NCBI GenBank assembly: GCA_915275065.1
Contig: CAJZGD010000137.1
Location: 1 to 6,872 of the forward strand
DNA: 6,872 bases
Direction of reading: 5' to 3'
Origin: an uncultured Corynebacterium sp.
GTDB taxonomy: Bacteria > Actinomycetota > Actinomycetes > Mycobacteriales > Mycobacteriaceae
Positions within the stretch are counted from its first letter, which is position 1, and each line of letters starts with the position of its first letter. The notes under the pieces are model-generated. The model worked only from the letters and a program-made list of their open reading frames with translations, made no database searches and was not told where the DNA came from. Below, one piece after another: positions 1-6,872 of the stretch. The position numbers and the translations under genes are program-made.

Positions 1-906
1 GCATCGGCCGCCGCCCGCATGATTACCGCCGCCGACGGCCGACCCATCATCGAAATGGGTTCCCGGCGCACCAATGAATTGGCCGCGGTCACGGCCGCCC
101 GGGCCGCCTACCTGGCCGGGTTCACCGCGACTTCAAACCTGGAGGCGGTCCACCGGTATGGGATTCCCGGCACCGGCACCGCCGCCCACGCCTGGACCTT
201 GCTGCACGTCAACGATGACGGCACCCCCAACGAGGAGGCGGCGTTCCGGTCCCAGGTGGAAACCCACGGCACCGACACCACGCTGCTGGTGGACACGTAC
301 GACATCACCCAGGGGGTGAAAACCGCCATTGAGGTGGCGGGCACGGAACTGGGTGCGGTGCGTATCGACTCCGGGGACCTTGGGGTCATGACCCGGAAGG
401 TTCGCCAACAATTGGACGAATTGGGGGCCTATAACACCCAAATCATTGTGTCCTCCGACCTGGACGAATACGCCATAGCCGGGCTGCGGGGCGATCCGGT
501 AGACGGGTTTGGTGTGGGCACCTCCGTGGTGACCGGTTCGGGCGCACCAACAGCTTCCATGGTGTACAAGCTTGTGGAGGTGGATGGGCACCCCGTCGCA
601 AAGCGATCGCTCAATAAAAACTCGGCGGGTGGCAGCAAGCGCGCCATTCGCACGCATCGGGCGACGGGCACGGCCGTTGAGGAAATCATTTACCCGTTCC
701 GCGCATCCCAGCCGGAGATCGGCAACCTCACGGCCACCATGCTCACCACCGAACTCATGCGGGACGGAGAAATCGTTGCCGGGCAGCCCACGCTGGAGGA
801 ATCCCGCGCCTACCTTGCGCACCAGCTTGTCACCCTGCCGTGGGAGGGCCTGGCGTTAAGCAAGGACGAGCCGGTCATTAGCACCCGCTATGTGGGTTTT
901 GTTTAA
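1..906 (+). CDS. pncB: Nicotinate phosphoribosyltransferase, C-terminal part (5' end outside window)
   Basis: This enzyme of NAD salvage joins nicotinate to PRPP to give nicotinate mononucleotide, with ATP hydrolysis, in the cytoplasm. The frame is open from base 1, and the ATG at 19 is internal: the six codons before it read on as protein, and 301 residues are visible where the family usually has about 430 to 450. Family motifs appear in order: EMGSRR (about residues 18-23 of the visible part), ATSNLEA, GTAAHAW, LLVDTYD, VRIDSGDL, SSDLDE, FGVGTS and MVYKLVE. The histidine of GTAAHAW (bases 187-189) aligns with the histidine that is phosphorylated during catalysis in this family. Roughly the first third of the protein is missing, so PRPP-side residues there cannot be checked. 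The stop at 904-906 is followed after 30 bases by dinG on the same strand, which suggests one transcript. No frameshift or break is seen. Confidence 0.95.
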   Translation, partial: ASAAARMITAADGRPIIEMGSRRTNELAAVTAARAAYLAGFTATSNLEAVHRYGIPGTGTAAHAWTLLHVNDDGTPNEEAAFRSQVETHGTDTTLLVDTYDITQGVKTAIEVAGTELGAVRIDSGDLGVMTRKVRQQLDELGAYNTQIIVSSDLDEYAIAGLRGDPVDGFGVGTSVVTGSGAPTASMVYKLVEVDGHPVAKRSLNKNSAGGSKRAIRTHRATGTAVEEIIYPFRASQPEIGNLTATMLTTELMRDGEIVAGQPTLEESRAYLAHQLVTLPWEGLALSKDEPVISTRYVGFV

Positions 907-936
907 GATTGTTCGCCCAAGGATTGTCATAAAGGA

Positions 937-2982
937 ATGACTGCAACCGAATTGCTCGCCGCCGCAGTCACGGCACTGGGCGGCGCGACTAGACCTGGCC
1001 AGGTCGCCATGACCGAGGCCGTCGCCGCAGCACTGGAGTCCGAGCGGCATCTTGCCGTGCAGGCCGGCACTGGCACCGGTAAATCGCTGGCTTATCTAGT
1101 GCCTGCTGTCGCCCACGCCCAGGAAACCGACAGCACGGTGATTGTTTCCACCGCCACCATTGCGTTGCAGCGGCAGTTGGTAGATCGGGATCTGCCCCGC
1201 CTGGCCGAATCGCTGGAACCGTTGTTGGATCATAAACCCAGCTTCGCCATTATGAAGGGTCGGCAAAACTACCTGTGCCAGAACAAGGTGGCGCAGGCCA
1301 CGGCGCTAGAGGCCGACGACCCCAACAGTGGTGACGCCGACAGCAACGCAAGCGGCGCCCAAACTGCGTTGGTGGATGAATCGGAACTCAGCTGGTTGGG
1401 CCGGCACATGGCCCGCATCTACGAGTGGGCGAACGAAACCGAAACCGGCGACCGGGACAGCCTGGAACCCGGGGTGCCCGACCTGGCCTGGCGGCAAGTG
1501 TCGGTGGGTGCCAAGGAGTGCATTGGTGCCAGCCGCTGCCCATTCGGGGATTCCTGCTTTGCGGAATTGGCGCGGCGCAAGGCCCGCGACGTGGACGTGG
1601 TGGTCACCAACCATGCGCTGCTGGCGGTGGACGCCATGCTGGACATCAATGTGTTGCCCGACCATGATGTGGTCATCATCGACGAGGCCCACGAGTTGGA
1701 TGACCGCATTACCTCAATGGCAACCACGGAAATCGGGGTGACCGCGCTCAATATGTCCGCCCGGCGCGCCGGCAAGCTGGGCGCGGAAGGCCGCGACGAG
1801 AAACTCATTGATGTGGCCCGCGAGTGGGAGCAGGTCATGATGAGCATTGATCCGGGCCGGCTCACCACCCTCCCGGAAGTATTGCGCCCAACCTTGGTGG
1901 CGTTGCAGAATGGTTTGTGGCAGTTGCAGCAAACCATTGGGCGGGCCCCCGAGGGTGAGGCCGCCAACGAGCCCGAACGGCACGCGGAGCGGCTGAGTTT
2001 GGCGAACCATGTAACGGAACAGCACGATGCGGTGGCACGCATTTTGTCGGCGTTTCCCGCCCACCCATCCTTGTCGCCTGACGACGCCACTTCGCCGGAA
2101 CCAACCACCCCTCCTGGGAGCGCTGACGCGCCGGAGGATGTGGTGTGGGCGGTGGTGGACGAGCGGCGGGGCACCATGCTCAAGGTGGCACCGCTGTCGG
2201 TGTCGGACTTATTGCGCAGCAGACTGTTCGACCACAACACGGTGGTGCTGACCAGTGCAACACTCACCATTGGCGGCAATTTCAACGCCATGGCGGCCAG
2301 CTGGGGGTTACCGGCCGGCAGTTGGGATCACCTCGATGCCGGCACCCCCTTCGACCCGGCCAAGTCGGGCATCCTCTATGTTCCCCGCCATGTGCCGTTT
2401 CCGGGGCGGGACGGGCTGCACGAAAAAACCTTGTCGGAAATGTATGAGCTTATCATGGCCGCCGGCGGCCGCCCCCTGGGATTATTTTCGTCACGGCGGG
2501 CGGCGGAACAGGCAACCGAATCGTTGCGGCGCCGCCTACCGTTCGACGTGCTGTGCCAGGGAGATGACAGCATGGGGGCGCTGGTGGATAGGTTCGCCAA
2601 GCAGGAAAACACGTGCCTGTTCGGCACATTAACCCTGTGGCAGGGGGTGGATGTGCCGGGAAAGAGCTGCTCGCTCGTGATTATGGACAAGATCCCGTTC
2701 CCCCGCCCGGACGACCCACTGTTGCAGGCCCGGAAGGAGGCCGCGGACGCTGCGGGCCGCAACGGGTTCATGGAGGTGGCTGCCACGCATGCGGCACTGC
2801 TGATGGCGCAGGGCGCGGGCCGGCTGTTACGCCACACCACGGACCGGGGCGTGGTGGCGATCATGGACAAGCGGCTCATTGAGAAACGCTATGGCGGGTT
2901 TCTGTTGAATTCACTGCCACCGTTTTGGCGCACCACCGACCCCAAGGTGGTGACGGGGGCGCTCAAACGGTTAGTGAGTTAA
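937..2982 (+). CDS. dinG: ATP-dependent DNA helicase, DinG/XPD family with [4Fe-4S] cluster
   Basis: This is a complete 681-residue superfamily 2 helicase. Relatives are 5'-3' DNA helicases that unwind forked, D-loop, R-loop or G-quadruplex substrates in repair. Visible motifs: Walker A AGTGTGKS (43-50), Walker B with DEAH (249-252), SAT (440-442), LFSSRR (516-521), QGVDVPG (569-575) and motif VI QGAGRLLR (625-632). Four cysteines, C114, C195, C201 and C207, match the iron-sulfur cluster set between motifs I and II of XPD/DinG, so the cluster is probably intact. Two stretches look poorly conserved: an acidic, Ser/Asn-rich insert near 126-145 and a Pro/Asp/Ser-rich linker near 376-400. No nuclease domain is fused at the N-terminus, unlike some Firmicutes DinG. 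The ATG at 937 is the only usual start codon in frame after the pncB stop. The AAGGA at 919-923 lies rather far upstream (13 bases), and the AAAGGA at 931-936 touches the ATG. Confidence 0.94.
   Translation: MTATELLAAAVTALGGATRPGQVAMTEAVAAALESERHLAVQAGTGTGKSLAYLVPAVAHAQETDSTVIVSTATIALQRQLVDRDLPRLAESLEPLLDHKPSFAIMKGRQNYLCQNKVAQATALEADDPNSGDADSNASGAQTALVDESELSWLGRHMARIYEWANETETGDRDSLEPGVPDLAWRQVSVGAKECIGASRCPFGDSCFAELARRKARDVDVVVTNHALLAVDAMLDINVLPDHDVVIIDEAHELDDRITSMATTEIGVTALNMSARRAGKLGAEGRDEKLIDVAREWEQVMMSIDPGRLTTLPEVLRPTLVALQNGLWQLQQTIGRAPEGEAANEPERHAERLSLANHVTEQHDAVARILSAFPAHPSLSPDDATSPEPTTPPGSADAPEDVVWAVVDERRGTMLKVAPLSVSDLLRSRLFDHNTVVLTSATLTIGGNFNAMAASWGLPAGSWDHLDAGTPFDPAKSGILYVPRHVPFPGRDGLHEKTLSEMYELIMAAGGRPLGLFSSRRAAEQATESLRRRLPFDVLCQGDDSMGALVDRFAKQENTCLFGTLTLWQGVDVPGKSCSLVIMDKIPFPRPDDPLLQARKEAADAAGRNGFMEVAATHAALLMAQGAGRLLRHTTDRGVVAIMDKRLIEKRYGGFLLNSLPPFWRTTDPKVVTGALKRLVS
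2931..2952 (-). terminator. Weak hairpin, possible transcript end after the Pth2-like gene
   Basis: A 7-base perfect inverted repeat, CACCACC (2931-2937) and GGTGGTG (2946-2952), with an 8-base loop, sits inside the last codons of dinG. Seen from the - strand it begins 18 bases after the stop of the Pth2-like gene, a normal distance for a terminator. There is no U-run after it on either strand, and the bases also encode dinG residues, so it may be chance. Confidence 0.2.
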
Positions 2983-3786
2983 TGGGCGGGGGCTAGCAAC
3001 AACGGTCGCGGTGTTGGGCGCCACCTCGGTGTAGCCGATATCCCGAATGGTGACGGCGCCGGGGGCGTCGACAAGCCGGGCGAAACCATCGGGGTCGGTT
3101 TCAGCGACGCACAGTTCAAATCCCCGGCGCGCCCACGATTGCACCCAATCGAAAGGTTGGTGGGCGGCCAACAGCATGGAACCGTGGCCGACTTGGGCGG
3201 CGGCCTTGCCCAGGCTCATGCCGAGGCCGGCATCCACATAGATGGTGGGTGTGTCGACGTGCGGCGGTAGCTGGTGGTCGGCGAGGGGCAGGTCGGTGCC
3301 CTTGATTTGGAGTTTGCGGATGAGCGGCTCCACGTCATGCACGGCGCTGGGGATAAAGGCCCGCGCCTGCGCGCCATGAACACTGCTGGTGACCCCGGGG
3401 AGGTTTTGGACGGCCTGCCAGCCGGTGTTGCGGGCGCGCCGGGTGACCTTGCGGATGCGGTGGTCGTACCAGCGGTTCAGGGCGGCGGACCACTCGCCAT
3501 CGGCACCGGCCTGGGGGTTGAGGCAGACGGCGACGACGGCTTGGGCCGCGGCGGCCAGCAGATCATGCCGGCTGGGTGGGTGTTGCTTGGGCAGGTTGAG
3601 GGCGATTTGCATGGCCTGGACGGTGTCCGGCTCGTCGGGGTTTTCGGTGCCGCGGGCGGAGCGGTGGGCAAAAACCTCCACAAGTCGATCGTGTGCAATT
3701 TTAAATTCGGGGCTGGCGACGTCGAGGTCCACGTCCAGGTTTGGGGTATTGGTTTCGGCGGTCATGGGATTAGTTCCGGCCCCCAT
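2971..3786 (-). CDS. Conserved actinobacterial protein with C-terminal peptidyl-tRNA hydrolase 2 (Pth2)-like domain
   Basis: This predicted 271-residue soluble protein has no signal peptide or membrane segment. Residues about 176-265 resemble Pth2, which frees tRNA from stalled peptidyl-tRNA. The segment around GKAAAQVGHG (193-202) matches the GKxxAQxxH helix with the catalytic lysine (K194). DIGYTEVAPNTATVVA (249-264) matches the D-x-G-x-T-x-x-x-x-x-T strand (D249, T253). The usual C-terminal Asp-Ile-Thr-Gly tail seems absent. Residues about 25-175 are mostly helical and rich in Arg and His, with a basic RIRKVTRRAR patch (110-119) and a LQIKGTDLP motif. They resemble a region I recall from actinobacterial hypothetical proteins, but I cannot name its function. 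The first ATG overlaps serB by 17 bases. A second ATG, residue 8 (3765), lies four bases past the serB stop and is a credible alternative, and neither has a strong ribosome site. Coupling to serB translation is likely. Hydrolase activity is inferred from motifs only. Confidence 0.85.
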   Translation of the reverse strand: MGAGTNPMTAETNTPNLDVDLDVASPEFKIAHDRLVEVFAHRSARGTENPDEPDTVQAMQIALNLPKQHPPSRHDLLAAAAQAVVAVCLNPQAGADGEWSAALNRWYDHRIRKVTRRARNTGWQAVQNLPGVTSSVHGAQARAFIPSAVHDVEPLIRKLQIKGTDLPLADHQLPPHVDTPTIYVDAGLGMSLGKAAAQVGHGSMLLAAHQPFDWVQSWARRGFELCVAETDPDGFARLVDAPGAVTIRDIGYTEVAPNTATVVASPRPLTH

Positions 3787-5080
3787 TCGTGGCGTTTGCT
3801 TCCGGCGAGCCTGGCTCCGGCAGGGGGTTACGGCGGATTTCGGCGCCGGCCTGCTCGTTGGCGGCGTCGATCTCGGCGCGGGTGATGCCCAGCATGTGCA
3901 GCACCTCGTCGAGGAATGGTGAGGTCACCGCGGTATCAGCAATTGCACGCAATGCAGGTTTGGCGTTAAAGGCAATTCCCAGGCCGGCGGCAGAGATCAT
4001 GTCAATGTCGTTGGCCCCATCCCCCACCGCCACGGTTTGGTGCATGGCCAGGCCCGAGTCGGCAGCGAACTCCGCGAGGAATTCGGCTTTGGCGGCCCGA
4101 TCCACGACCTTGCCGAGGACGTTACCGGTGAGCTTGCCATCAACGATTTCCAGGGTATTGGCGCGAACATAGTCGAGTTCAAGTTCGGCGGCCAGGCCTT
4201 CGAGCACCTGGATGAATCCCCCGGACACCACGGCGGTTTTGTATCCGAGGCGTTTCAGGGTGGAGATGGTGGTGCGGGCGCCCGGGGTGAGAGTGATGTC
4301 GGCGGCGACTTCGGCGATGATGCGTTCGTCGAGGCCGGCGAGGGTGCGCACCCGCTCCCGTAATGATTGCTCAAAATCGAGTTCGCCCTGCATGGCCCGT
4401 TCAGTCACGGCGGCGACTTCGGCTTCTTTGCCGGCGTGGGCGGCCAGCATTTCGATGACTTCACCGGTGATGAGGGTGGAGTCGCAGTCGAAGCAGATGA
4501 GGCGTTTGGAGCGACGAATGAGGCCGGCGCGTTCGATGGCGATATCGACCTTGAGTTCACTGGTGAGCTGCGCAAGCGCTTTGCGTAGGGGCACGGCACC
4601 ACCGGGTTTGGGGTTGGGCACGGTGACTTTGAGTTCCAGGCCGGTGACGGGATAGTCGGCGATGCCACGGATGGTGTCAATGTTGGCGTTGTAGTCGGCA
4701 AGGGTTTGGCCGACCCTGGCAATATCGCTGGCGGATACCGGGTTGCCGAGGATGACGATTTCGTGGGTGGAGCGGGGGCGAGAGGAGGACACACGGTCCT
4801 GGAGTTCCACGGTGACGGTTTGGCCGTGGCCTTTGAGGGTGTCCGCCAGCCCGGTTTTCAGCCGTTCGTGGCCGCCTGCGGGAATGCCCACATAGGCGGC
4901 GAGCGACAGGTGCCCGCGGAACGGTGCCTGTTCTACGTCGAGGATTTGCACGTTATTGGCAGCGAGCACGCGGAAGAACGCGGCGGTCACCCCTGGTTGG
5001 TCGTTGCCGGTGCTGGTGACTACGGCCGGCACCAGCCCGGGTTGAAGTTCCACGGTGAATTGTTCGGTTGTTTCGGTCAC
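3770..5080 (-). CDS. serB: Phosphoserine phosphatase with two N-terminal ACT domains
   Basis: This HAD-family enzyme performs the last step of serine synthesis, hydrolysing O-phospho-L-serine to L-serine and phosphate with Mg2+ in the cytoplasm. Numbered from the GTG at 5080, the protein has 436 residues. ACT-like domains lie at about 16-90 (with NDQPGVTAAFF) and 107-185, as in mycobacterial SerB2, where such domains bind amino acids and give feedback control. The HAD domain follows: motif I DCDST (nucleophile D198, acid/base D200), motif II S286-GG, motif III K331, and motif IV GDGANDIDM (353-361). All catalytic residues are present. The open frame continues upstream to a TTG at 5158, but that part reads through the terminator hairpin of ctaD and encodes nothing conserved, so I chose GTG 5080. 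No Shine-Dalgarno sequence precedes it, which fits a leaderless mRNA. The C-terminal tail (about 415-436) is Pro/Asn/Gly-rich and probably disordered. Confidence 0.93.
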   Translation of the reverse strand: MTETTEQFTVELQPGLVPAVVTSTGNDQPGVTAAFFRVLAANNVQILDVEQAPFRGHLSLAAYVGIPAGGHERLKTGLADTLKGHGQTVTVELQDRVSSSRPRSTHEIVILGNPVSASDIARVGQTLADYNANIDTIRGIADYPVTGLELKVTVPNPKPGGAVPLRKALAQLTSELKVDIAIERAGLIRRSKRLICFDCDSTLITGEVIEMLAAHAGKEAEVAAVTERAMQGELDFEQSLRERVRTLAGLDERIIAEVAADITLTPGARTTISTLKRLGYKTAVVSGGFIQVLEGLAAELELDYVRANTLEIVDGKLTGNVLGKVVDRAAKAEFLAEFAADSGLAMHQTVAVGDGANDIDMISAAGLGIAFNAKPALRAIADTAVTSPFLDEVLHMLGITRAEIDAANEQAGAEIRRNPLPEPGSPEANATNGGRN

Positions 5081-5087
5081 GGGCGTT

Positions 5088-5118
5088 ATTGTGCCATGTT
5101 TTTCGCTTTTCGACGCAA
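5088..5118 (-). promoter_or_regulatory. Possible serB promoter, leaderless type
   Basis: On the - strand CACAAT (5093-5088) resembles a -10 box, with four of six bases including the key second A and final T. It ends seven bases before the GTG start of serB, which is where a -10 would lie if transcription began at the start codon itself. TTGCGT (5118-5113) is a weak -35 candidate at a long 19-base spacing. The lack of a ribosome site before this GTG and the terminator just upstream both make a promoter here plausible. Leaderless mRNAs are common in corynebacteria and mycobacteria. The motif match alone is weak. Confidence 0.4.
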
Positions 5119-5120
5119 TA

Positions 5121-5155
5121 CAGCGGGCTAAGGCATCACAAGCCTTAGCCCGCTG
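5121..5155 (-). terminator. Rho-independent terminator hairpin of ctaD
   Basis: This is a perfect 14-base inverted repeat: CAGCGGGCTAAGGC at 5121-5134 and GCCTTAGCCCGCTG at 5142-5155, with a 7-base loop. It begins 29 bases after the ctaD stop codon. On the - strand it is followed by TATTGCG, only a short U-rich stretch. On the + strand no T-run follows, so it is read best as the end of the ctaD transcript. It also separates ctaD from serB. Confidence 0.85.
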
Positions 5156-5184
5156 CAAGGGAAGTCAGTCAGGATCGGTGTTGG

Positions 5185-6872
5185 TTATTTGGCGACCGCC
5201 GCTGGCTTTTTGTTCACCGGCTCGGTGTGGTGGCCGGTGTGTGCTTCACGACGCATGCGCTCAACCATGTGCGGGTAGTGCAGCTCGAATGCGGGCCGCT
5301 CGGAGCGGATGCGAGGCATGGACACAAAGTTGTGTCGTGGTGGCGGGCAGGAGGTTGCCCACTCCAGGGAGTTGCCGTAACCCCACGGATCATCAACGGT
5401 CACGATTTCACCGTAGCGCCAGGACTTGAAGACGTTCCAGATGAAGGGGATGACGGACATGCCCAGCAGGAAGGAGAACACGGTGGAAATCTGGTTGAGG
5501 GTGGTGAACCCGTCCGATTCCAGGTAGTCGGCGTAGCGGCGGGGCATACCCATGTTGCCCACCCAGTGCTGGATGAGGAAGGTGCCGTGGAAGCCGACGA
5601 AGGTGATCCAGAAGTGCACCTTGCCGAGGCGTTCGTCGAGCATCCGCCCGGTCATCTTGGGGAACCAGAAGTACACGCCGGCACAGGCAGCAAACACCAC
5701 GGTGCCGAACAGGGTGTAGTGGAAGTGAGCGATGAGGAAGTAGGATTCCGCCAGGTGGAAGTCCAGGGGCGGGGAGGCCAGCATAATGCCGGTCAGGCCA
5801 CCGAACAGGAAGGTGGTGAGGAAGCCAACCGCCCACATCATGGGGGTCTCCCAGGAGATGTGGCCCTTCCACATGGTGCCGAGCCAGTTGAAGAATTTCA
5901 CACCGGTGGGCACGGAGATCAGGAAGGTCATGAAGGAGAAGAACGGCAGCAGGATGGCGCCGGTGACGAACATGTGGTGGGCCCACACTGCCATGGACAG
6001 GGTGCCGATGGAGAGGGTGGCGAACACCAGGCCAACATAGCCGAACATTGGTTTGCGGCTGAACACGGGGACGATTTCGGAGACGATGCCGAAAAACGGC
6101 AGAGCCAGCACATACACCTCGGGGTGGCCGAAGAACCAGAACAGGTGCTGCCACAACACGGCGCCGCCGTTGCCCGGGTCATAAATGTGACCGCCGAGCT
6201 TACGGTCGTAAAGCACGCCCAGTGCAGCGGAGAGCAGCAGCGGGAAGATCATGAGGCAAATCACGGATGCCACGAAGATGTTCCAGCAGAAGATGGGCAT
6301 GCGGAACAGGGTCATGCCGGGGGCACGCATGGTGAGCATGGTGGTGATCATGTTGATGGCGGAGAGCACGGTACCGATACCGGTGGCGCCCACGCCGATG
6401 ATCCACATGTCGGAGCCGATGCCAGGTGAGTGGATGGAGTCCGCCAGGGGCATGTACATGGTCCAGCCGAAGTCTGCCGCACCACCAGGGGTCAAGAAGC
6501 CTGCGAGCATGGCGATACCACCGATGAGGGTGATCCAGAAGCCGAAGGCGTTCAGCCGGGGGAATGCCACGTCGGGGGCGCCGATTTGCAGTGGCAGAAT
6601 GTAGTTAGCGAACCCCCACACGACGGGGGTACCGAAGAGCAGCAGCATGACGGTGCCGTGCATGGTGAACAGCTGGTTGAACTGTTCGTTGGATAGGAAT
6701 TGCAATCCAGGGGTAAAGAGTTCGGCACGAATGAGTAGTGCCATGAAACCACCGAGGAAGAAGAACGAGAAGGACATGATGATGTACATGATGCCCAACT
6801 GTTTATGGTCGGTAGTGGTGAGCATTTTCCAGGCTAGCGAGCCAATTCGGGCTTCGCCAGTCGGTGCGGGCC
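5185..6872 (-). CDS. ctaD: Cytochrome c oxidase (aa3 type) subunit I, N-terminus outside window
   Basis: This is the catalytic membrane subunit of the terminal aa3 oxidase. It reduces O2 to water and pumps protons, and in Corynebacterium it works in a supercomplex with cytochrome bcc. Numbered from the methionine at 6825: H56 and H369 fit the haem a ligands, H367 the haem a3 ligand, and H234, H283 and H284 the CuB ligands. Y238 in GHPEVY is the cross-linked tyrosine, E236 and D84 belong to the D-channel, and K310 to the K-channel. This is the complete A1-type set. Hydrophobic segments run through the protein as expected for about twelve helices, followed by a hydrophilic His/Arg-rich C-terminal tail (about 500-546). 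The methionine at 6825 is not the likely start: the frame stays open to the window edge and encodes PTGEARIGSLAW, matching the N-terminal extension I recall in C. glutamicum CtaD. I estimate 20-30 residues are missing. A terminator lies 29 bases downstream. Confidence 0.97.
   Translation of the reverse strand, partial: PAPTGEARIGSLAWKMLTTTDHKQLGIMYIIMSFSFFFLGGFMALLIRAELFTPGLQFLSNEQFNQLFTMHGTVMLLLFGTPVVWGFANYILPLQIGAPDVAFPRLNAFGFWITLIGGIAMLAGFLTPGGAADFGWTMYMPLADSIHSPGIGSDMWIIGVGATGIGTVLSAINMITTMLTMRAPGMTLFRMPIFCWNIFVASVICLMIFPLLLSAALGVLYDRKLGGHIYDPGNGGAVLWQHLFWFFGHPEVYVLALPFFGIVSEIVPVFSRKPMFGYVGLVFATLSIGTLSMAVWAHHMFVTGAILLPFFSFMTFLISVPTGVKFFNWLGTMWKGHISWETPMMWAVGFLTTFLFGGLTGIMLASPPLDFHLAESYFLIAHFHYTLFGTVVFAACAGVYFWFPKMTGRMLDERLGKVHFWITFVGFHGTFLIQHWVGNMGMPRRYADYLESDGFTTLNQISTVFSFLLGMSVIPFIWNVFKSWRYGEIVTVDDPWGYGNSLEWATSCPPPRHNFVSMPRIRSERPAFELHYPHMVERMRREAHTGHHTEPVNKKPAAVAK

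Noticed and set aside
19..21. ATG as the start codon of pncB
   Set aside because: The coding frame is open from base 1, and the protein from this ATG would lack the first third of the enzyme. It is an internal methionine of a gene cut by the window.
907..936. A promoter or terminator in the gap between pncB and dinG
   Set aside because: The 30 bases contain no inverted repeat and no convincing -10/-35 pair, only purine-rich stretches that could act as a ribosome site.
1419..2291. A 290-codon open frame on the - strand inside dinG
   Set aside because: Ser/Ala/Thr-rich product without recognisable motifs, lying entirely under a complete helicase gene. It is an antisense shadow.
2997..3016. 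Imperfect hairpin just after the dinG stop as a dinG terminator
   Set aside because: Only five pairs, a mismatch and two more pairs, with no T-run after it, and it lies within Pth2-like coding sequence. It is too weak to call.
3274..3922. Two long + strand open frames (3274-3885 and 3389-3922) opposite the Pth2-like gene and the end of serB
   Set aside because: The products look like random Gly/Ala/Arg-rich translations. The - strand frames carry family motifs and fit the operon arrangement.
5227..6429. A 400-codon open frame on the + strand opposite ctaD
   Set aside because: Its product is a low-complexity run of Gly, His, Glu and Val with no domain. It mirrors the codon bias of a GC-rich, strongly conserved gene on the other strand. 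ctaD has every catalytic residue of its family, so the + frame is a shadow.
6823..6825. ATG as the start codon of ctaD
   Set aside because: The frame is open for at least 15 more codons to the window edge. Those codons encode a stretch like the known N-terminal extension of corynebacterial CtaD.

Overview
The window looks like a piece of a Corynebacterium chromosome, or that of a close relative in the Mycobacteriales. It is GC-rich, and its proteins closely match actinobacterial families. The CtaD sequence is nearly the one I remember from Corynebacterium glutamicum. The side-by-side order of serB and ctaD is also typical of the group. All five genes are housekeeping or conserved chromosomal genes. 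I see no insertion sequence, phage gene, CRISPR array, tRNA or rRNA, and no obvious patch of foreign composition.

Layout. On the + strand there are two genes: the last 301 codons of pncB (nicotinate phosphoribosyltransferase, cut by the left edge) and, 30 bases later, dinG, a complete XPD-like iron-sulfur helicase. On the - strand, read from the right edge, there are three: ctaD (cytochrome c oxidase subunit I, cut by the right edge), a strong terminator hairpin, serB (phosphoserine phosphatase with two ACT domains), and a conserved actinobacterial protein with a peptidyl-tRNA hydrolase 2 (Pth2)-like C-terminus that overlaps the end of serB. The two groups converge, and the stop codons of dinG and the Pth2-like gene overlap by 12 bases. 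The window is almost fully coding, and no gene-free stretch reaches 300 bases.

How the genes relate. pncB serves NAD salvage and dinG serves DNA repair or resolution of unusual nucleic-acid structures. They probably share a transcript, but I see no functional link. ctaD ends at its own terminator, so serB is probably transcribed from a separate promoter just after that hairpin. It may be a leaderless mRNA starting at a GTG codon. serB and the Pth2-like gene overlap and are likely co-transcribed.

I found no clear new system. The best lead is the Pth2-like protein, with a roughly 175-residue N-terminal region whose function I cannot name. The other points are mainly corrected gene boundaries: serB should start at 5080, not at an upstream TTG inside the terminator, and ctaD is open to the right edge and does not start at the ATG at 6825.
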